Positions 53,414 to 63,036 of a stretch of 64,000 bases of DNA are shown here, one piece after another. The stretch is taken from positions 124,001-188,000 of the forward strand of contig NZ_JAFBIY010000002.1 in NCBI RefSeq assembly GCF_021531975.1. Direction: 5' to 3'. Made by a program: the position numbers and the translations under genes. Positions within the stretch are counted from its first letter, which is position 1; each line of letters opens with the position of its first letter. The stretch comes from Faecalicatena contorta (GTDB taxonomy: Bacteria > Bacillota > Clostridia > Lachnospirales > Lachnospiraceae). The notes below the pieces were generated by a model. The model was not told the origin of the DNA. It made no database searches and saw only the letters and a program-made list of their open reading frames with translations.

Positions 53414-55633
53414 TTATTCGTCCTCATTTGTCTGTGAGACCCATGACTTCGTCGTATCTGTTCCGGTTCCTTCCACAACCGTCAGCTGTCCTGCCTCATA
53501 AATATACTCATCGGAACTTCTGAATACCGTATTACTGGAGCCCACCTGGCTTACTACGATCTTATCTCCATCATTCAGAACCGTCTCCGGAAGTACAATT
53601 CGTGTATTATTTAAGAAAGTACTCTTTTGCTTTTCTCCATTTACATAGACCTTGCTGGACTTTGTAAAATTCTCACCGTACAGACTGTAGCCTTCACTCA
53701 GATACGGCACAATACCGGATACCGTCACATCCTTAACACCCATTACCATGTGACCTTCGGTAATCGGTTCCTTTCCGTCATAGACATAATGTTTGCCATA
53801 TAACAGATCGTACTGCAGAAGCTCCAGATCCGCCAGATAATTCTTTGTCTGCTTACGCTCCTGATGATAATTGAAAATAGTTCCGGAATGAATATCCAGC
53901 CTTTCCATCACATCCGCCATGATCTGATAGGATGGGATGTTTTTGTCCTCTTTTGCAAGTCCGATATTGTCCCAGATCACATAATTGGTATTATAGAGAT
54001 AACGGCTCTTTAAGTCCCCGGCTTCCAGCCCCATTGTAGGAAGGTGATCACCGTAGAATACAACCACCGTCGGTTCTCCTCTTTCCTCTAACGCTTTTAC
54101 GAGATTTCCTGCAAATGCATCCATCTCATACACCTGATTGACATAATACTCCCACTTATTCTTCAGTGCCTCGTCCTCTATACCCTCGACCCGGATCGTC
54201 GGATTCTCGATCAGCTGCTCCTCTGGATAATCTCCATGTCCCTGTACACTGATACCAAATACAAAATCCTGCTGCTCTGTTGTATCCATAGCTTCCAGAA
54301 TATGCTGGATGAGAATGTCATCCTTTGCCCATCCATTTTCCGTCATCTGCAGGATATTCATAAACTCCTTGCTCGTATAGCTGTCGAATCCAATGTTATT
54401 AAACACCTTTGCACGACTGTAGAAATTTCCTCCATTATTATGCAGTGCATGTGTGCCATATCCCAATGCTGAAAATGCCGTGGCCGCACTCTCACTTACC
54501 TGATTCTTAAGAACCGTCTTGTACGGATACTCGCCCGGACCAAAATAGCGCAGATTCATACCGGTCAGCACTTCAAATTCTGTGTTCGCGGTTCCCGCTC
54601 CTACGGATGGCACTTTAAAATATCCGGAAGAATAATTCTCAAACATCGCATGAAGATTCGGTGATGCATCCTGGGATGTTGTAAAGAATTCTGCCTCATC
54701 AACATCAAAATAAGATTCCAGCTGTATGAAGATGACATTCGGAAGCTCATCTTCGGAGCGTCCTGTCTCGTTCTTTGTAATCTCTCTGTTATTACTGATC
54801 TCACAGATTGTTTCCTCATTATAGCCATTCGGCTCTGTGATACCGGTATTAAACACACTCGCCATAAAGCAATATGGAAGGCCGTAATCTTCATAGGCAA
54901 ATGCAATATTTCCAAAGTAAGTAGATACAACTCTTTTCTCGATCGCTGCATCATTTATGAACATATAGAGCACCGCACAGACACCAATACCTGCAAGCGC
55001 CCACACACGATGTACTTTCCCCTCATACTGTCCACCGCGTTTCCACATAGATATAACCCAGATGACCACTGCACAGATACCAATGACTACAATAACCAGT
55101 TCAAATGGATTGAAATAGTTATTGATCAGTGAGACCGCATCCTTTGCGACTTTCAGATCCTGTGCATTAAACGGGGTCACTCGCTTGGAAAGCATATAGC
55201 CATTGCACACACCAAGCACCATCCAGAGTACACTGATGATAATACGTACAAACACGCGGCGCCTGAACAGATATACAATCGAAAACGTGATGAAGATCAT
55301 AAATGCATTATAGAGGAACACAAGCGGTGTGCCTGTCATATAGCCCCATGCTTCAAACACGGAATGTCTGGAAATCGCTTCAATCGCAAAGTTTAAAAAG
55401 CATGCAAGGAGCGCATGGAACACCAGAGAGAACCGGTTCATAAAACGATAAACCGGTTTCATCTTTCTGGCAAATGCACTGTTTCTTCTCTCTTCGATAA
55501 TACGTGCACGTCTTTCTCTTCTTGCTTTCCAGTATGCTTTTACATCTTCCTTTTTCAGATTTTTTAACTTGTGAATCCCACCTTTAATGTCAGGCTTTTT
55601 CAAATGAATTTTCTTCCAATGGATTTTCTTCAT
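53414..55633 (-). CDS. LTA synthase family membrane sulfatase-like protein
   Basis: 739 aa. Basic N-terminus, five membrane helices (about 70-235), and an extracellular sulfatase-type domain with IFIQLESYFD (metal Glu), the Thr nucleophile in GAGTANTEFEVLTG, and FYGDHLPTMG. A C-terminal beta domain (about 630-725) resembles IPT/TIG-type folds. It probably transfers glycerol phosphate for lipoteichoic acid or a related polymer. Co-directional with folC. Confidence 0.87.
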   Translation of the reverse strand: MKKIHWKKIHLKKPDIKGGIHKLKNLKKEDVKAYWKARRERRARIIEERRNSAFARKMKPVYRFMNRFSLVFHALLACFLNFAIEAISRHSVFEAWGYMTGTPLVFLYNAFMIFITFSIVYLFRRRVFVRIIISVLWMVLGVCNGYMLSKRVTPFNAQDLKVAKDAVSLINNYFNPFELVIVVIGICAVVIWVISMWKRGGQYEGKVHRVWALAGIGVCAVLYMFINDAAIEKRVVSTYFGNIAFAYEDYGLPYCFMASVFNTGITEPNGYNEETICEISNNREITKNETGRSEDELPNVIFIQLESYFDVDEAEFFTTSQDASPNLHAMFENYSSGYFKVPSVGAGTANTEFEVLTGMNLRYFGPGEYPYKTVLKNQVSESAATAFSALGYGTHALHNNGGNFYSRAKVFNNIGFDSYTSKEFMNILQMTENGWAKDDILIQHILEAMDTTEQQDFVFGISVQGHGDYPEEQLIENPTIRVEGIEDEALKNKWEYYVNQVYEMDAFAGNLVKALEERGEPTVVVFYGDHLPTMGLEAGDLKSRYLYNTNYVIWDNIGLAKEDKNIPSYQIMADVMERLDIHSGTIFNYHQERKQTKNYLADLELLQYDLLYGKHYVYDGKEPITEGHMVMGVKDVTVSGIVPYLSEGYSLYGENFTKSSKVYVNGEKQKSTFLNNTRIVLPETVLNDGDKIVVSQVGSSNTVFRSSDEYIYEAGQLTVVEGTGTDTTKSWVSQTNEDE

Positions 55634-55679
55634 AATATCCCCTTACTATAATTGCCTGCACTTACCTGTCATCACCGTA

Positions 55680-58340
55680 TTATGACATTTTCGTTTTCAG
55701 GCCATTCAGTCTTTCTGTTACCTGTTCCATCATTTGCTTATATGTCTCAAGTTTCTCACGTTCTTCCTGTACTTTTGCTTCCGGCGCTTTGCTTACAAAC
55801 TTCTCATTATTCAGCATTCCCGTCGCACGTGCAATTTCCTTCTGAAGACGTGCTTCTTCTTTTGTCAGACGCTCGATTTCCTGTTCAAAATCAATCAGTT
55901 CTTCAAGCGGTACATATACAGTAGCATCCGGTACTACAACAGATACTGCATCGTCTGCGATACCGGTTTTGTCCTTCTGGATTATGAAATCACTGGCCGC
56001 TGCCATCATTACAGCAGAGTTCTTCAGGCATTCCATTCCTGCAGCAAGTGCATCATCCTCACATACAACAAATACCTTTGCTTTTCTGGAATTCGGTACA
56101 TTCATCTCAGCACGGACATTACGTACACCACGAATGATTTCTTTCAAATGTTCTACCGTGTTTTCTGCCTGTTCAAAATTCCATTTTTCATCGTATGCCG
56201 GCCACTGGGACATCATAAGAGACTCCTCCTCCGGTACAAGCTTGCTGTAGATTTCTTCTGTTACAAATGGCATATATGGATGCAGAAGCTTCAGAGAATT
56301 CTTCAGTACTTCTTTCAATGTCCAAAGTGTATGAGCAGCGCTCTTTGCATCCTCATCTGCATGATAAATGCTGTATTTTGAAAGCTCAATATACCAGTCA
56401 CAGAATTCATCCCACATAAAATCATAAATCTTAGAAAGTGCAATACCCAGTTCGAATTTGTCCATATTTTCTGTAACGTCTTTAACCAGCTTATTACATT
56501 TAGACAAAATCCACTTATCTGCCGGACTCAGTTCATCATATACCGGTTCCACAATTTCCTTGCCTTCCATATTCATAAGAATGAAACGGGATGCATTCCA
56601 TACTTTATTTGCAAAATTACGGCTTGCCTCTACTCGCTCGTTGTAGAAACGCATATCGTTACCAGGAGCATTTCCGGTAATCAGTGTCATACGCAGCGCA
56701 TCTGCACCATACTGATCAATGATTTCCAACGGATCGATACCATTTCCAAGAGACTTACTCATCTTACGTCCAAGAGAATCTCTCACAAGACCATGAATAA
56801 ATACGGTGTTAAATGGAGATTTTCCTGTATGTGCATATCCGGAGAATACCATACGGATTACCCAGAAGAAAATGATGTCATAACCGGTTACAAGTACATC
56901 TGTCGGATAGAAATAGTCAAGCTCCTCTGTCTGATCCGGCCAGCCAAGTGTAGAAAATGGCCATAATGCAGAAGAGAACCATGTATCCAGTGTATCTTCA
57001 TCCTGTGTAAAATGTGTGCATCCGCACTTCGGACATTTCTCTGGCATTTCTCTTCCTACTACGATCTCGCCGCACTCGTCGCAGTAATATGCAGGGATTC
57101 TGTGTCCCCACCAGATCTGTCTGGAAATACACCAGTCACGGATATTTTCAAGCCAGTGCAGATAAATCTTATCAAAGCGCTCCGGAACGAACTTAAGCTC
57201 ACCGGTCTTAATTGCTTCGATCGCCGGTTTTGCCAGCTCTTCCATCTTAACGAACCACTGCTGTTTTACCATTGGTTCTACTGTTGTATGGCAACGGTCA
57301 TGTGTTCCTACATTATGAGAGTGCGGAACAACCTTAACAAGATAACCCTGTTCCTCAAGATCAGCTACCATTGCTTTTCTTGCCTCGTAACGGTCCATAC
57401 CTGCATATTTGCCGCCATACTGCTCATTGATCGTCGCATCATCGTTCATAACGTTGATTTCCGGAAGGTTATGACGCTTTCCAACTTCAAAGTCGTTCGG
57501 GTCATGTGCCGGTGTAATCTTAACCGCGCCAGTTCCAAACTCCTTATCTACATAATAATCCGCAACAATCGGAATCTCTCTGTCTGTAAGAGGAAGAAGA
57601 CAGGTCTTACCAACAATATCCTTATATCTTTCATCATCCGGATGTACTGCAATCGCAGTATCTCCAAGCATTGTCTCCGGACGTGTAGTTGCAATCTCCA
57701 GAAAATCATCCGTTCCTACGATTGGATATTTGATGTGCCAGAAGAAGCCATCCTGTTCCTCATGCTCAACCTCTGCATCCGACAGAGATGTCTTACATAC
57801 CGGACACCAGTTGATGATACGTGATCCTCTGTAAATATATCCTTCCTCATATAATTTAATGAATACTTCTTCTACTGCTCTGGAACAGCCCTCGTCCATT
57901 GTAAAACGCTCTCTGTCCCAGTCACAGGAAGTACCAAGCTTCTTAAGCTGCTCTGTGATAGTTCCGCCATACTCTTCCTTCCACTGCCATGTTCTCTCCA
58001 GGAATTTCTCACGACCCAGTTCCTTCTTATCAATACCTTCGTCTTTCAGCTGATTCGTTACCTTAACCTCTGTAGAGATTGCCGCATGGTCCGTTCCCGG
58101 AACCCACAGAGCATTGTATCCCTGCATTCTCTTGTAACGGATCAGGATATCCTGCAATGTATTATCAAGGGCATGACCCATATGCAGCTTTCCTGTAATA
58201 TTCGGCGGCGGCATAACAATCGTAAATGGCTTTCTGCTTCTGTCTACTTCTGCATGAAAAAACTTATTTTCACACCACTTCTCATAAAGTTTTCCTTCAA
58301 TCTCTTTTGGATTGTAAGTTTTCTCCAAATTCTGGCTCAT
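55680..58340 (-). CDS. valS: Valyl-tRNA synthetase
   Basis: 886 aa class-I synthetase. HIGH motif in [15 protein letters not shown], editing domain with [19 protein letters not shown] in [11 protein letters not shown], anticodon-binding helices and a C-terminal coiled coil (about 815-880). CPKCG near 430 may bind zinc. Start at MSQNLEK, with AAGGAGG 6 nt upstream. Controlled by a T-box leader. Confidence 0.98.
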   Translation of the reverse strand: MSQNLEKTYNPKEIEGKLYEKWCENKFFHAEVDRSRKPFTIVMPPPNITGKLHMGHALDNTLQDILIRYKRMQGYNALWVPGTDHAAISTEVKVTNQLKDEGIDKKELGREKFLERTWQWKEEYGGTITEQLKKLGTSCDWDRERFTMDEGCSRAVEEVFIKLYEEGYIYRGSRIINWCPVCKTSLSDAEVEHEEQDGFFWHIKYPIVGTDDFLEIATTRPETMLGDTAIAVHPDDERYKDIVGKTCLLPLTDREIPIVADYYVDKEFGTGAVKITPAHDPNDFEVGKRHNLPEINVMNDDATINEQYGGKYAGMDRYEARKAMVADLEEQGYLVKVVPHSHNVGTHDRCHTTVEPMVKQQWFVKMEELAKPAIEAIKTGELKFVPERFDKIYLHWLENIRDWCISRQIWWGHRIPAYYCDECGEIVVGREMPEKCPKCGCTHFTQDEDTLDTWFSSALWPFSTLGWPDQTEELDYFYPTDVLVTGYDIIFFWVIRMVFSGYAHTGKSPFNTVFIHGLVRDSLGRKMSKSLGNGIDPLEIIDQYGADALRMTLITGNAPGNDMRFYNERVEASRNFANKVWNASRFILMNMEGKEIVEPVYDELSPADKWILSKCNKLVKDVTENMDKFELGIALSKIYDFMWDEFCDWYIELSKYSIYHADEDAKSAAHTLWTLKEVLKNSLKLLHPYMPFVTEEIYSKLVPEEESLMMSQWPAYDEKWNFEQAENTVEHLKEIIRGVRNVRAEMNVPNSRKAKVFVVCEDDALAAGMECLKNSAVMMAAASDFIIQKDKTGIADDAVSVVVPDATVYVPLEELIDFEQEIERLTKEEARLQKEIARATGMLNNEKFVSKAPEAKVQEEREKLETYKQMMEQVTERLNGLKTKMS

Positions 58341-58387
58341 AGTTTCCTCCTTAACTGCTTCTCTCATTCACATTTTTTTCACATTTA

Positions 58388-58664
58388 AGGGCATAAAAAA
58401 TCGCCCTTTACAACGAAAAGGGCGACAAAATCGCGGTACCACCTTTATTATATAGAAAAAGCACTCTATATATCTCATCATATTCTGTAACGGGAACGAC
58501 CCGGGAAGGCTTAATTCTGATCAAGTCAACGGTTCAGCCATCCAGCTCCAAAGCTACCTTCCACATCCTGCTTCCTTAAGTGCCTCTCAACCTGCGGACA
58601 TCTCTCTCTGTCAGGGCAAATGACGCGTACTCCTCTTCTTCAACGCCTTTTTTGTTATAAAACT
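58388..58664 (-). promoter_or_regulatory. T-box riboswitch of valS
   Basis: The minus strand has the T-box sequence GGTGGTACCGCGA (58431-58443) and, before it, a Stem I region with the AGAGAGAG-type GA motif and AG-bulge elements near 58600-58625. It senses uncharged tRNA-Val and prevents termination at the hairpin 58396-58426. The specifier (a GTN codon) is likely around 58520-58530 but could not be fixed. Confidence 0.9.
58396..58426 (-). terminator. T-box terminator before valS
   Basis: On the minus strand TCGCCCTTT and AAAGGGCGA form a 9-bp stem, followed by TTTTTT. It competes with the antiterminator built on the T-box sequence. Confidence 0.9.
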
Positions 58665-58671
58665 AATGATT

Positions 58672-58700
58672 ATAATAGCCATCGGGTACTTGTTTGTCAA
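58672..58700 (-). promoter_or_regulatory. Promoter of the valS T-box transcript
   Basis: TTGACA (58695-58700), 17-bp spacer and TATTAT (58672-58677) on the minus strand. The start lies near 58664, at the T-box 5' end. Confidence 0.8.
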
Positions 58701-58727
58701 GGAAATTAATCATTTTTTAAGAAATGG

Positions 58728-58807
58728 GGACACAAAATGGGGACGTAGTAAATTTGAAAAATACCCCGGGGTATTTTTCAAATTTACTACGTCCCCATTT
58801 TGTGTCC
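58728..58807. repeat. Perfect 80-bp palindrome at the end of the AEC gene (GGGAC family)
   Basis: Two 40-bp arms without loop or mismatch: GGACACAAAATGGGGACGTA and onward to TACCCC, then the exact reverse complement. Both GGGGAC and the AATACCCCGGGGTATT tip link it to the other repeats of the window. Its last base is the last base of the AEC transporter stop codon. Confidence 0.95.
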
Positions 58808-59751
58808 TATATACACCCTATGCATTTCAGCACATACAGCCACCCTGTCAGCGTAAATGCGCTGAACATCGTCGTAAGCATGACCACGCTGGAAGAGACG
58901 ACGCCTTCATGCCCCATATTTTTTGCCATTACATAGCTGCTTACTGTTGTTGCAGAACCGAGCATGACAAGAATTGCCACCAGTTCGGCATCTCGAAATC
59001 CCATGTGTATTGCAAGTGGAAGGAATAAGCTGCAAAAACCGATCAGCTTAATAAATGCTGCCGAAAGAGCCGGTTTTAGTTTTGCAAATGCTTTGTTTAT
59101 ATCAAATGTCGCCCCCATTGCCATAAGTCCCATTGGTGTCGCCATCGCTGCAATATTGCTGACTGTCTTCTCCATAATGTGCGGCATCGGGATGCGAAGT
59201 GCAGACCACAGAAGTCCTGCGGCGATGCCGATGATGATCGGATTGGCCACGATTCCTTTGGCTGTCTTCTTCAGGACTTTCATATCCATCCCTTTCTGCC
59301 CCGGTTTAAACAGAGACAATACAAGAACTGCCATGATATTGTAAAGGGGTACACTTCCGATGATCATGACCGGCGCCATTCCTGCTGTTCCGTATATGTT
59401 CTGTATAAATGCAATGCCCAGAAGTGCAGCGCTGCTCCGATAGGACGCCTGTATAAATTCACCTTGTATCGACTTGTCTTTCCACAGAAATGAAATGGCT
59501 GCTGAAATTCCAATGCTTACAACCGTAACACCGAAGCAGAACAGTACAAACTTAATATTCCATACCTTTTCAAAGTCTACTGTCGCCAGATCTTTAAATA
59601 CAAGTACCGGCAAGGGTACAAGAAATACAAACTTGTTCATCTTTGAAGCGAATGCCTCATCAATCCATCCGAGTTTCCGGAAAAGAAGTCCCAGTATCAT
59701 CAGTAGAAATACCGGCACCGTTGCATTTAAACTAAATATCAGATTCTCCAT
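58807..59751 (-). CDS. AEC family transporter
   Basis: 314 aa, about ten membrane helices of the auxin-efflux-carrier / malonate-malate permease type. ATMGLMAMGATFDINKA in the middle and GSATTVSSYVMAKNMGHE near the C-terminus are typical. Substrates are small organic acids or amino acids; unknown here. Stop codon touches an 80-bp palindrome. Upstream of it is a DNA glycosylase in the same direction, 24 nt away. Confidence 0.85.
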   Translation of the reverse strand: MENLIFSLNATVPVFLLMILGLLFRKLGWIDEAFASKMNKFVFLVPLPVLVFKDLATVDFEKVWNIKFVLFCFGVTVVSIGISAAISFLWKDKSIQGEFIQASYRSSAALLGIAFIQNIYGTAGMAPVMIIGSVPLYNIMAVLVLSLFKPGQKGMDMKVLKKTAKGIVANPIIIGIAAGLLWSALRIPMPHIMEKTVSNIAAMATPMGLMAMGATFDINKAFAKLKPALSAAFIKLIGFCSLFLPLAIHMGFRDAELVAILVMLGSATTVSSYVMAKNMGHEGVVSSSVVMLTTMFSAFTLTGWLYVLKCIGCI

Positions 59752-59775
59752 ACTTTTTCCCTTCTTTTGTTTACC

Positions 59776-60270
59776 TTATATATAAGTAGTAATTATGGAA
59801 TATGCTTCGTATAATTTCTCATAACTGACCGTACAGTTTGCCGGACTGGTAGACGGAAGACAGACTGCCTTCATTCCCGTCTTCGGATAACAATGTCTCT
59901 GATATAACTGAAACGCTTTTGTTCCCGTGGCAAATATGGCCTGTATATCCGCATGCCTTAAAACAATATCCATATCATTTGCAACTGGATGTTTGATACT
60001 GCTGTCGTCTGCACCTTTTATTTCACAGCCTGCCAGCACATCCCACACCGCAATATGATTCCGCAGTGCGAACGCTATCTTATCTTCTTTTGTAAGCGGC
60101 AGCTCTTCCCCGCACACATCTGACACAACCTTCCAGAAACGATTCCGCGGATGTCCATAATAAAATCCCATCTCACGGGACTTGGGTGACGGCATTGTTC
60201 CCAGCATAAGAACACGGCAGTTCTGATCAAAAACCGGCTGGAAATCATGCGTTATATATTTTACTTCCAT
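59776..60270 (-). CDS. DNA-deoxyinosine glycosylase (UDG superfamily)
   Basis: 164 aa. Uracil-DNA-glycosylase-like fold: RVLMLGTMPSPKSREMGFYY (motif 1) and CLPSTSPAN (motif 2) fit the hypoxanthine-DNA glycosylase family. It removes deaminated adenine (hypoxanthine) or uracil from DNA. Start at MEVKYITH (60270) on GGAGATC; a longer frame is open but unsupported. Confidence 0.85.
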   Translation of the reverse strand: MEVKYITHDFQPVFDQNCRVLMLGTMPSPKSREMGFYYGHPRNRFWKVVSDVCGEELPLTKEDKIAFALRNHIAVWDVLAGCEIKGADDSSIKHPVANDMDIVLRHADIQAIFATGTKAFQLYQRHCYPKTGMKAVCLPSTSPANCTVSYEKLYEAYSIITTYI

Positions 60271-60340
60271 AAAAGATCTCCTTGTATACGCATTCTGGAA
60301 CCATTTTAGCACCTGCCTCTTGTGAAAACAATAACTTTTA

Positions 60341-60369
60341 TTGTGGGGATTATTGTTGCATGCTATAAT
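60341..60369 (+). promoter_or_regulatory. Promoter of hydEGF
   Basis: TTGTGG (60341-60346), 17-bp spacer and a perfect TATAAT (60364-60369). Transcription would start near 60376 and pass through about 155 nt of leader before hydE. Confidence 0.7.
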
Positions 60370-60375
60370 ATCGGT

Positions 60376-60504
60376 AATGACAATACGTACTTATCACAAA
60401 GGGTCACACCTGCGTGAGAAGGCGAACAGATTCGAAATAGTATACACAGGCAGAGAAACTCTGGCTGTTTAGAACCTGACGCCTTCGGTGTCAGGTTTTT
60501 ATTT
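60376..60504 (+). promoter_or_regulatory. Leader with terminator upstream of hydE, class unknown
   Basis: The leader contains CAGAG-AAA-CTCTG (near 60451-60463), AACAG/CTGTT flanking pairs, and ends in a strong intrinsic terminator AACCTGACGCC-TTC-GGTGTCAGGTT plus T-run (60473-60504) before the hydE ribosome binding site. This promoter-aptamer-terminator order is typical of a transcriptional riboswitch or protein-dependent attenuator. I do not recognise its class. Confidence 0.6.
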
Positions 60505-60532
60505 TCAAAACTACGATAAAGGGAGGTGACAC

Positions 60533-61573
60533 ATGCGAGAACTGATTGATAAGTTAAATGAAGAGGAGAATCTTTCCAAAGAAGAATGGATCTCACTGAT
60601 TAACGGGCGTAGCCCTGCACTTTCGGAATACCTTTTCACTTTAGCAAGAGAAAAAAGGCATCGGCATTACGGGCACGATGTCTATATCCGGGGACTCATT
60701 GAATTTACGAACTACTGCAGAAACGACTGTCTCTACTGCGGTATAAGGAAAAGCAACGAAAATGCAAACCGCTACCGGCTGAGAAAAGAAGACATACTTT
60801 CCTGCTGTCAGGAGGGCTATAGACTTGGATTTCGCACCTTCGTCCTGCAGGGCGGCGAAGACGGGTATTTTACGGATGACCGAATTACTGAGATCATAAG
60901 TGCCATTCGCGCTGATTTCCCGGATTGTGCGATTACTCTTTCTGTAGGTGAGAAATCACGGGAAACTTACCGGCGCTGGTTCGAAGCAGGCGCTGACCGT
61001 TATCTTCTCCGGCATGAAACACATAATGCTGAGCACTATGCCAGACTGCATCCAGCCACTTTATCTGCTGCCCACCGGCAAAAATGCCTCTGGGATCTAA
61101 AGGAAATCGGATACCAGGTGGGCTGTGGTTTCATGGTGGGCTCACCATACCAGACATCGGCACATCTTGCAGAGGACATGATATTTATGAAAGAGCTTGG
61201 TCCACAGATGATCGGGATCGGTCCATTTATTCCGCACCATGATACCCCATTTGCCAAAGAACAGCCCGGTACACTGGAACTGACGCTTTTTATGCTGGGA
61301 CTGATTCGTCTCATGCTGCCAAAGGTACTGCTTCCTGCCACTACAGCTCTCGGCACCATTCATCCACAGGGACGGGAACTTGGCATTCTTGCAGGCGCGA
61401 ATGTCGTCATGCCCAACCTGTCACCGGTTCGTGTGCGGAAAGATTACACCCTTTATGACAATAAGATCTGCACCGGCGATGAAGCCGCCGAGTGCCGCAA
61501 ATGCCTGGAGAAACGTATGGAATCCATCGGTTACCACGTGGTGACCGCCAGAGGAGACTCATTGAATCTATAA
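60533..61573 (+). CDS. hydE: [FeFe]-hydrogenase maturase HydE
   Basis: 346 aa radical SAM enzyme. The SAM cluster is Cys62-xxx-Cys66-xx-Cys69 (YCRNDCLYCGIR). HydE acts on an iron-cysteine complex to help build the H-cluster diiron unit. GGAGGTGA precedes the ATG. Followed by hydG and hydF with short gaps, forming a maturation operon. Confidence 0.93.
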   Translation: MRELIDKLNEEENLSKEEWISLINGRSPALSEYLFTLAREKRHRHYGHDVYIRGLIEFTNYCRNDCLYCGIRKSNENANRYRLRKEDILSCCQEGYRLGFRTFVLQGGEDGYFTDDRITEIISAIRADFPDCAITLSVGEKSRETYRRWFEAGADRYLLRHETHNAEHYARLHPATLSAAHRQKCLWDLKEIGYQVGCGFMVGSPYQTSAHLAEDMIFMKELGPQMIGIGPFIPHHDTPFAKEQPGTLELTLFMLGLIRLMLPKVLLPATTALGTIHPQGRELGILAGANVVMPNLSPVRVRKDYTLYDNKICTGDEAAECRKCLEKRMESIGYHVVTARGDSLNL

Positions 61574-61594
61574 CCTTAAGGAGGACTATATAAC

Positions 61595-63016
61595 ATGTAT
61601 GATGTAAACTCAAAACACGCTGAAGATTTTATTAATCACGAAGAAATTCTGGATACGCTCGCTTATGCCGACGAAAATAAGAATAATCTTCCACTGATCG
61701 AATCTCTGATTGAAAAAGCTGCAAAACGAAAAGGGCTCTCACACAGGGAAGCCTCTGTTCTTCTTGCATGCGAGGACGCAGAAATGAACGAGAAAATCTT
61801 CCGTCTCGCAGAACAGATCAAAAAAGATTTCTACGGAAATCGTATCGTGCTTTTTGCACCACTGTATCTGTCAAACTACTGTATCAACGGCTGTACTTAT
61901 TGCCCATATCACATGAAAAACAAGCACATTACCCGCAAGAAACTGTCTCAGGAAGAAATCCGCCGGGAAGTCATCGCACTGCAGGACATGGGGCACAAGC
62001 GTCTGGCTCTGGAAGCCGGTGAAGACCCGGTACATAACACGATGGAATACTATCTGGACTCTATTAATACTATTTACAATATCAAACACAAAAACGGTGC
62101 CATCCGCCGTGTAAATATTAACATTGCAGCCACTACAGTAGACAACTACCGTCTGCTTAAGGAAGCCGGTATCGGAACTTATATCCTTTTCCAGGAAACA
62201 TATCATAAAGAAAGCTATCTACAGCTTCATCCGACCGGACCAAAGCATGATTACGACTATCATACAGAAGCAATGGACCGTGCTATGGAAGGCGGCGTAG
62301 ATGATGTCGGTATCGGTGTTCTCTTCGGTCTGGATAAATATCGCTATGAATTTGCCGGACTTCTGATGCACGCAGAACATCTGGAAGCAGCATTCGGTGT
62401 AGGGCCACACACCATCAGCGTACCAAGACTCCGCAACGCCGACGATATTGATGCAAGCGCATTTACAAATGGTATCTCTGATGATACATTTGCCAAGATC
62501 GTCGCATGTATCCGAATCGCTGTACCATACACCGGCATGATCATTTCCACGCGTGAGAGCCAGAAAGTACGCGAACGTGTCCTTCATCTTGGTGTATCCC
62601 AGATCAGCGGCGGATCCAGAACAAGTGTAGGCGGCTACTGCGAACCGGAACCGGAAGATGAAAAGTCCGAACAGTTTGACGTAATCGATAATCGTACTTT
62701 GGATGAGGTCGTGCGCTGGCTCATGGAAATGGACTATCTGCCAAGCTTCTGTACTGCCTGCTACCGCGAGGGAAGAACCGGCGACCGTTTCATGTCTCTC
62801 TGCAAGAGCGGACAGATCCAGAACTGCTGCCATCCGAATGCACTGATGACACTGGAAGAATATTTAATGGATTATGCATCCCCGGCAACAAAAGCAATCG
62901 GTGACAAACTGATTGATAAGGAAGTATTAAATGTGCCAAACGAAAAAGCAAGAGCTGTTGTTCTTGAGAATCTGAAACTGATTCGCGAAAATAACCGCCG
63001 TGACTTCCGTTTCTAA
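61595..63016 (+). CDS. hydG: [FeFe]-hydrogenase maturase HydG
   Basis: 473 aa radical SAM tyrosine lyase. Cys96-xxx-Cys100-xx-Cys103 binds the SAM cluster, and a C-terminal CxxC...C set (FCTACYREG, later MSLCKSG) holds the auxiliary cluster that makes Fe(CO)(CN). ThiH-like fold. AAGGAGG precedes the start. Between hydE and hydF. Confidence 0.95.
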   Translation: MYDVNSKHAEDFINHEEILDTLAYADENKNNLPLIESLIEKAAKRKGLSHREASVLLACEDAEMNEKIFRLAEQIKKDFYGNRIVLFAPLYLSNYCINGCTYCPYHMKNKHITRKKLSQEEIRREVIALQDMGHKRLALEAGEDPVHNTMEYYLDSINTIYNIKHKNGAIRRVNINIAATTVDNYRLLKEAGIGTYILFQETYHKESYLQLHPTGPKHDYDYHTEAMDRAMEGGVDDVGIGVLFGLDKYRYEFAGLLMHAEHLEAAFGVGPHTISVPRLRNADDIDASAFTNGISDDTFAKIVACIRIAVPYTGMIISTRESQKVRERVLHLGVSQISGGSRTSVGGYCEPEPEDEKSEQFDVIDNRTLDEVVRWLMEMDYLPSFCTACYREGRTGDRFMSLCKSGQIQNCCHPNALMTLEEYLMDYASPATKAIGDKLIDKEVLNVPNEKARAVVLENLKLIRENNRRDFRF

Positions 63017-63036
63017 CTTCAGAAAGGAGAACTGCC

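Noticed and set aside
58388-58664. Small ORFs within the T-box region
   Set aside because: The stretch is explained by the T-box leader; the short frames lack start signals.
60376-60504. TPP or glycine riboswitch before hydE
   Set aside because: Short matches such as CCTGA or AAACTCT are present, but the required core blocks are missing or in the wrong order.
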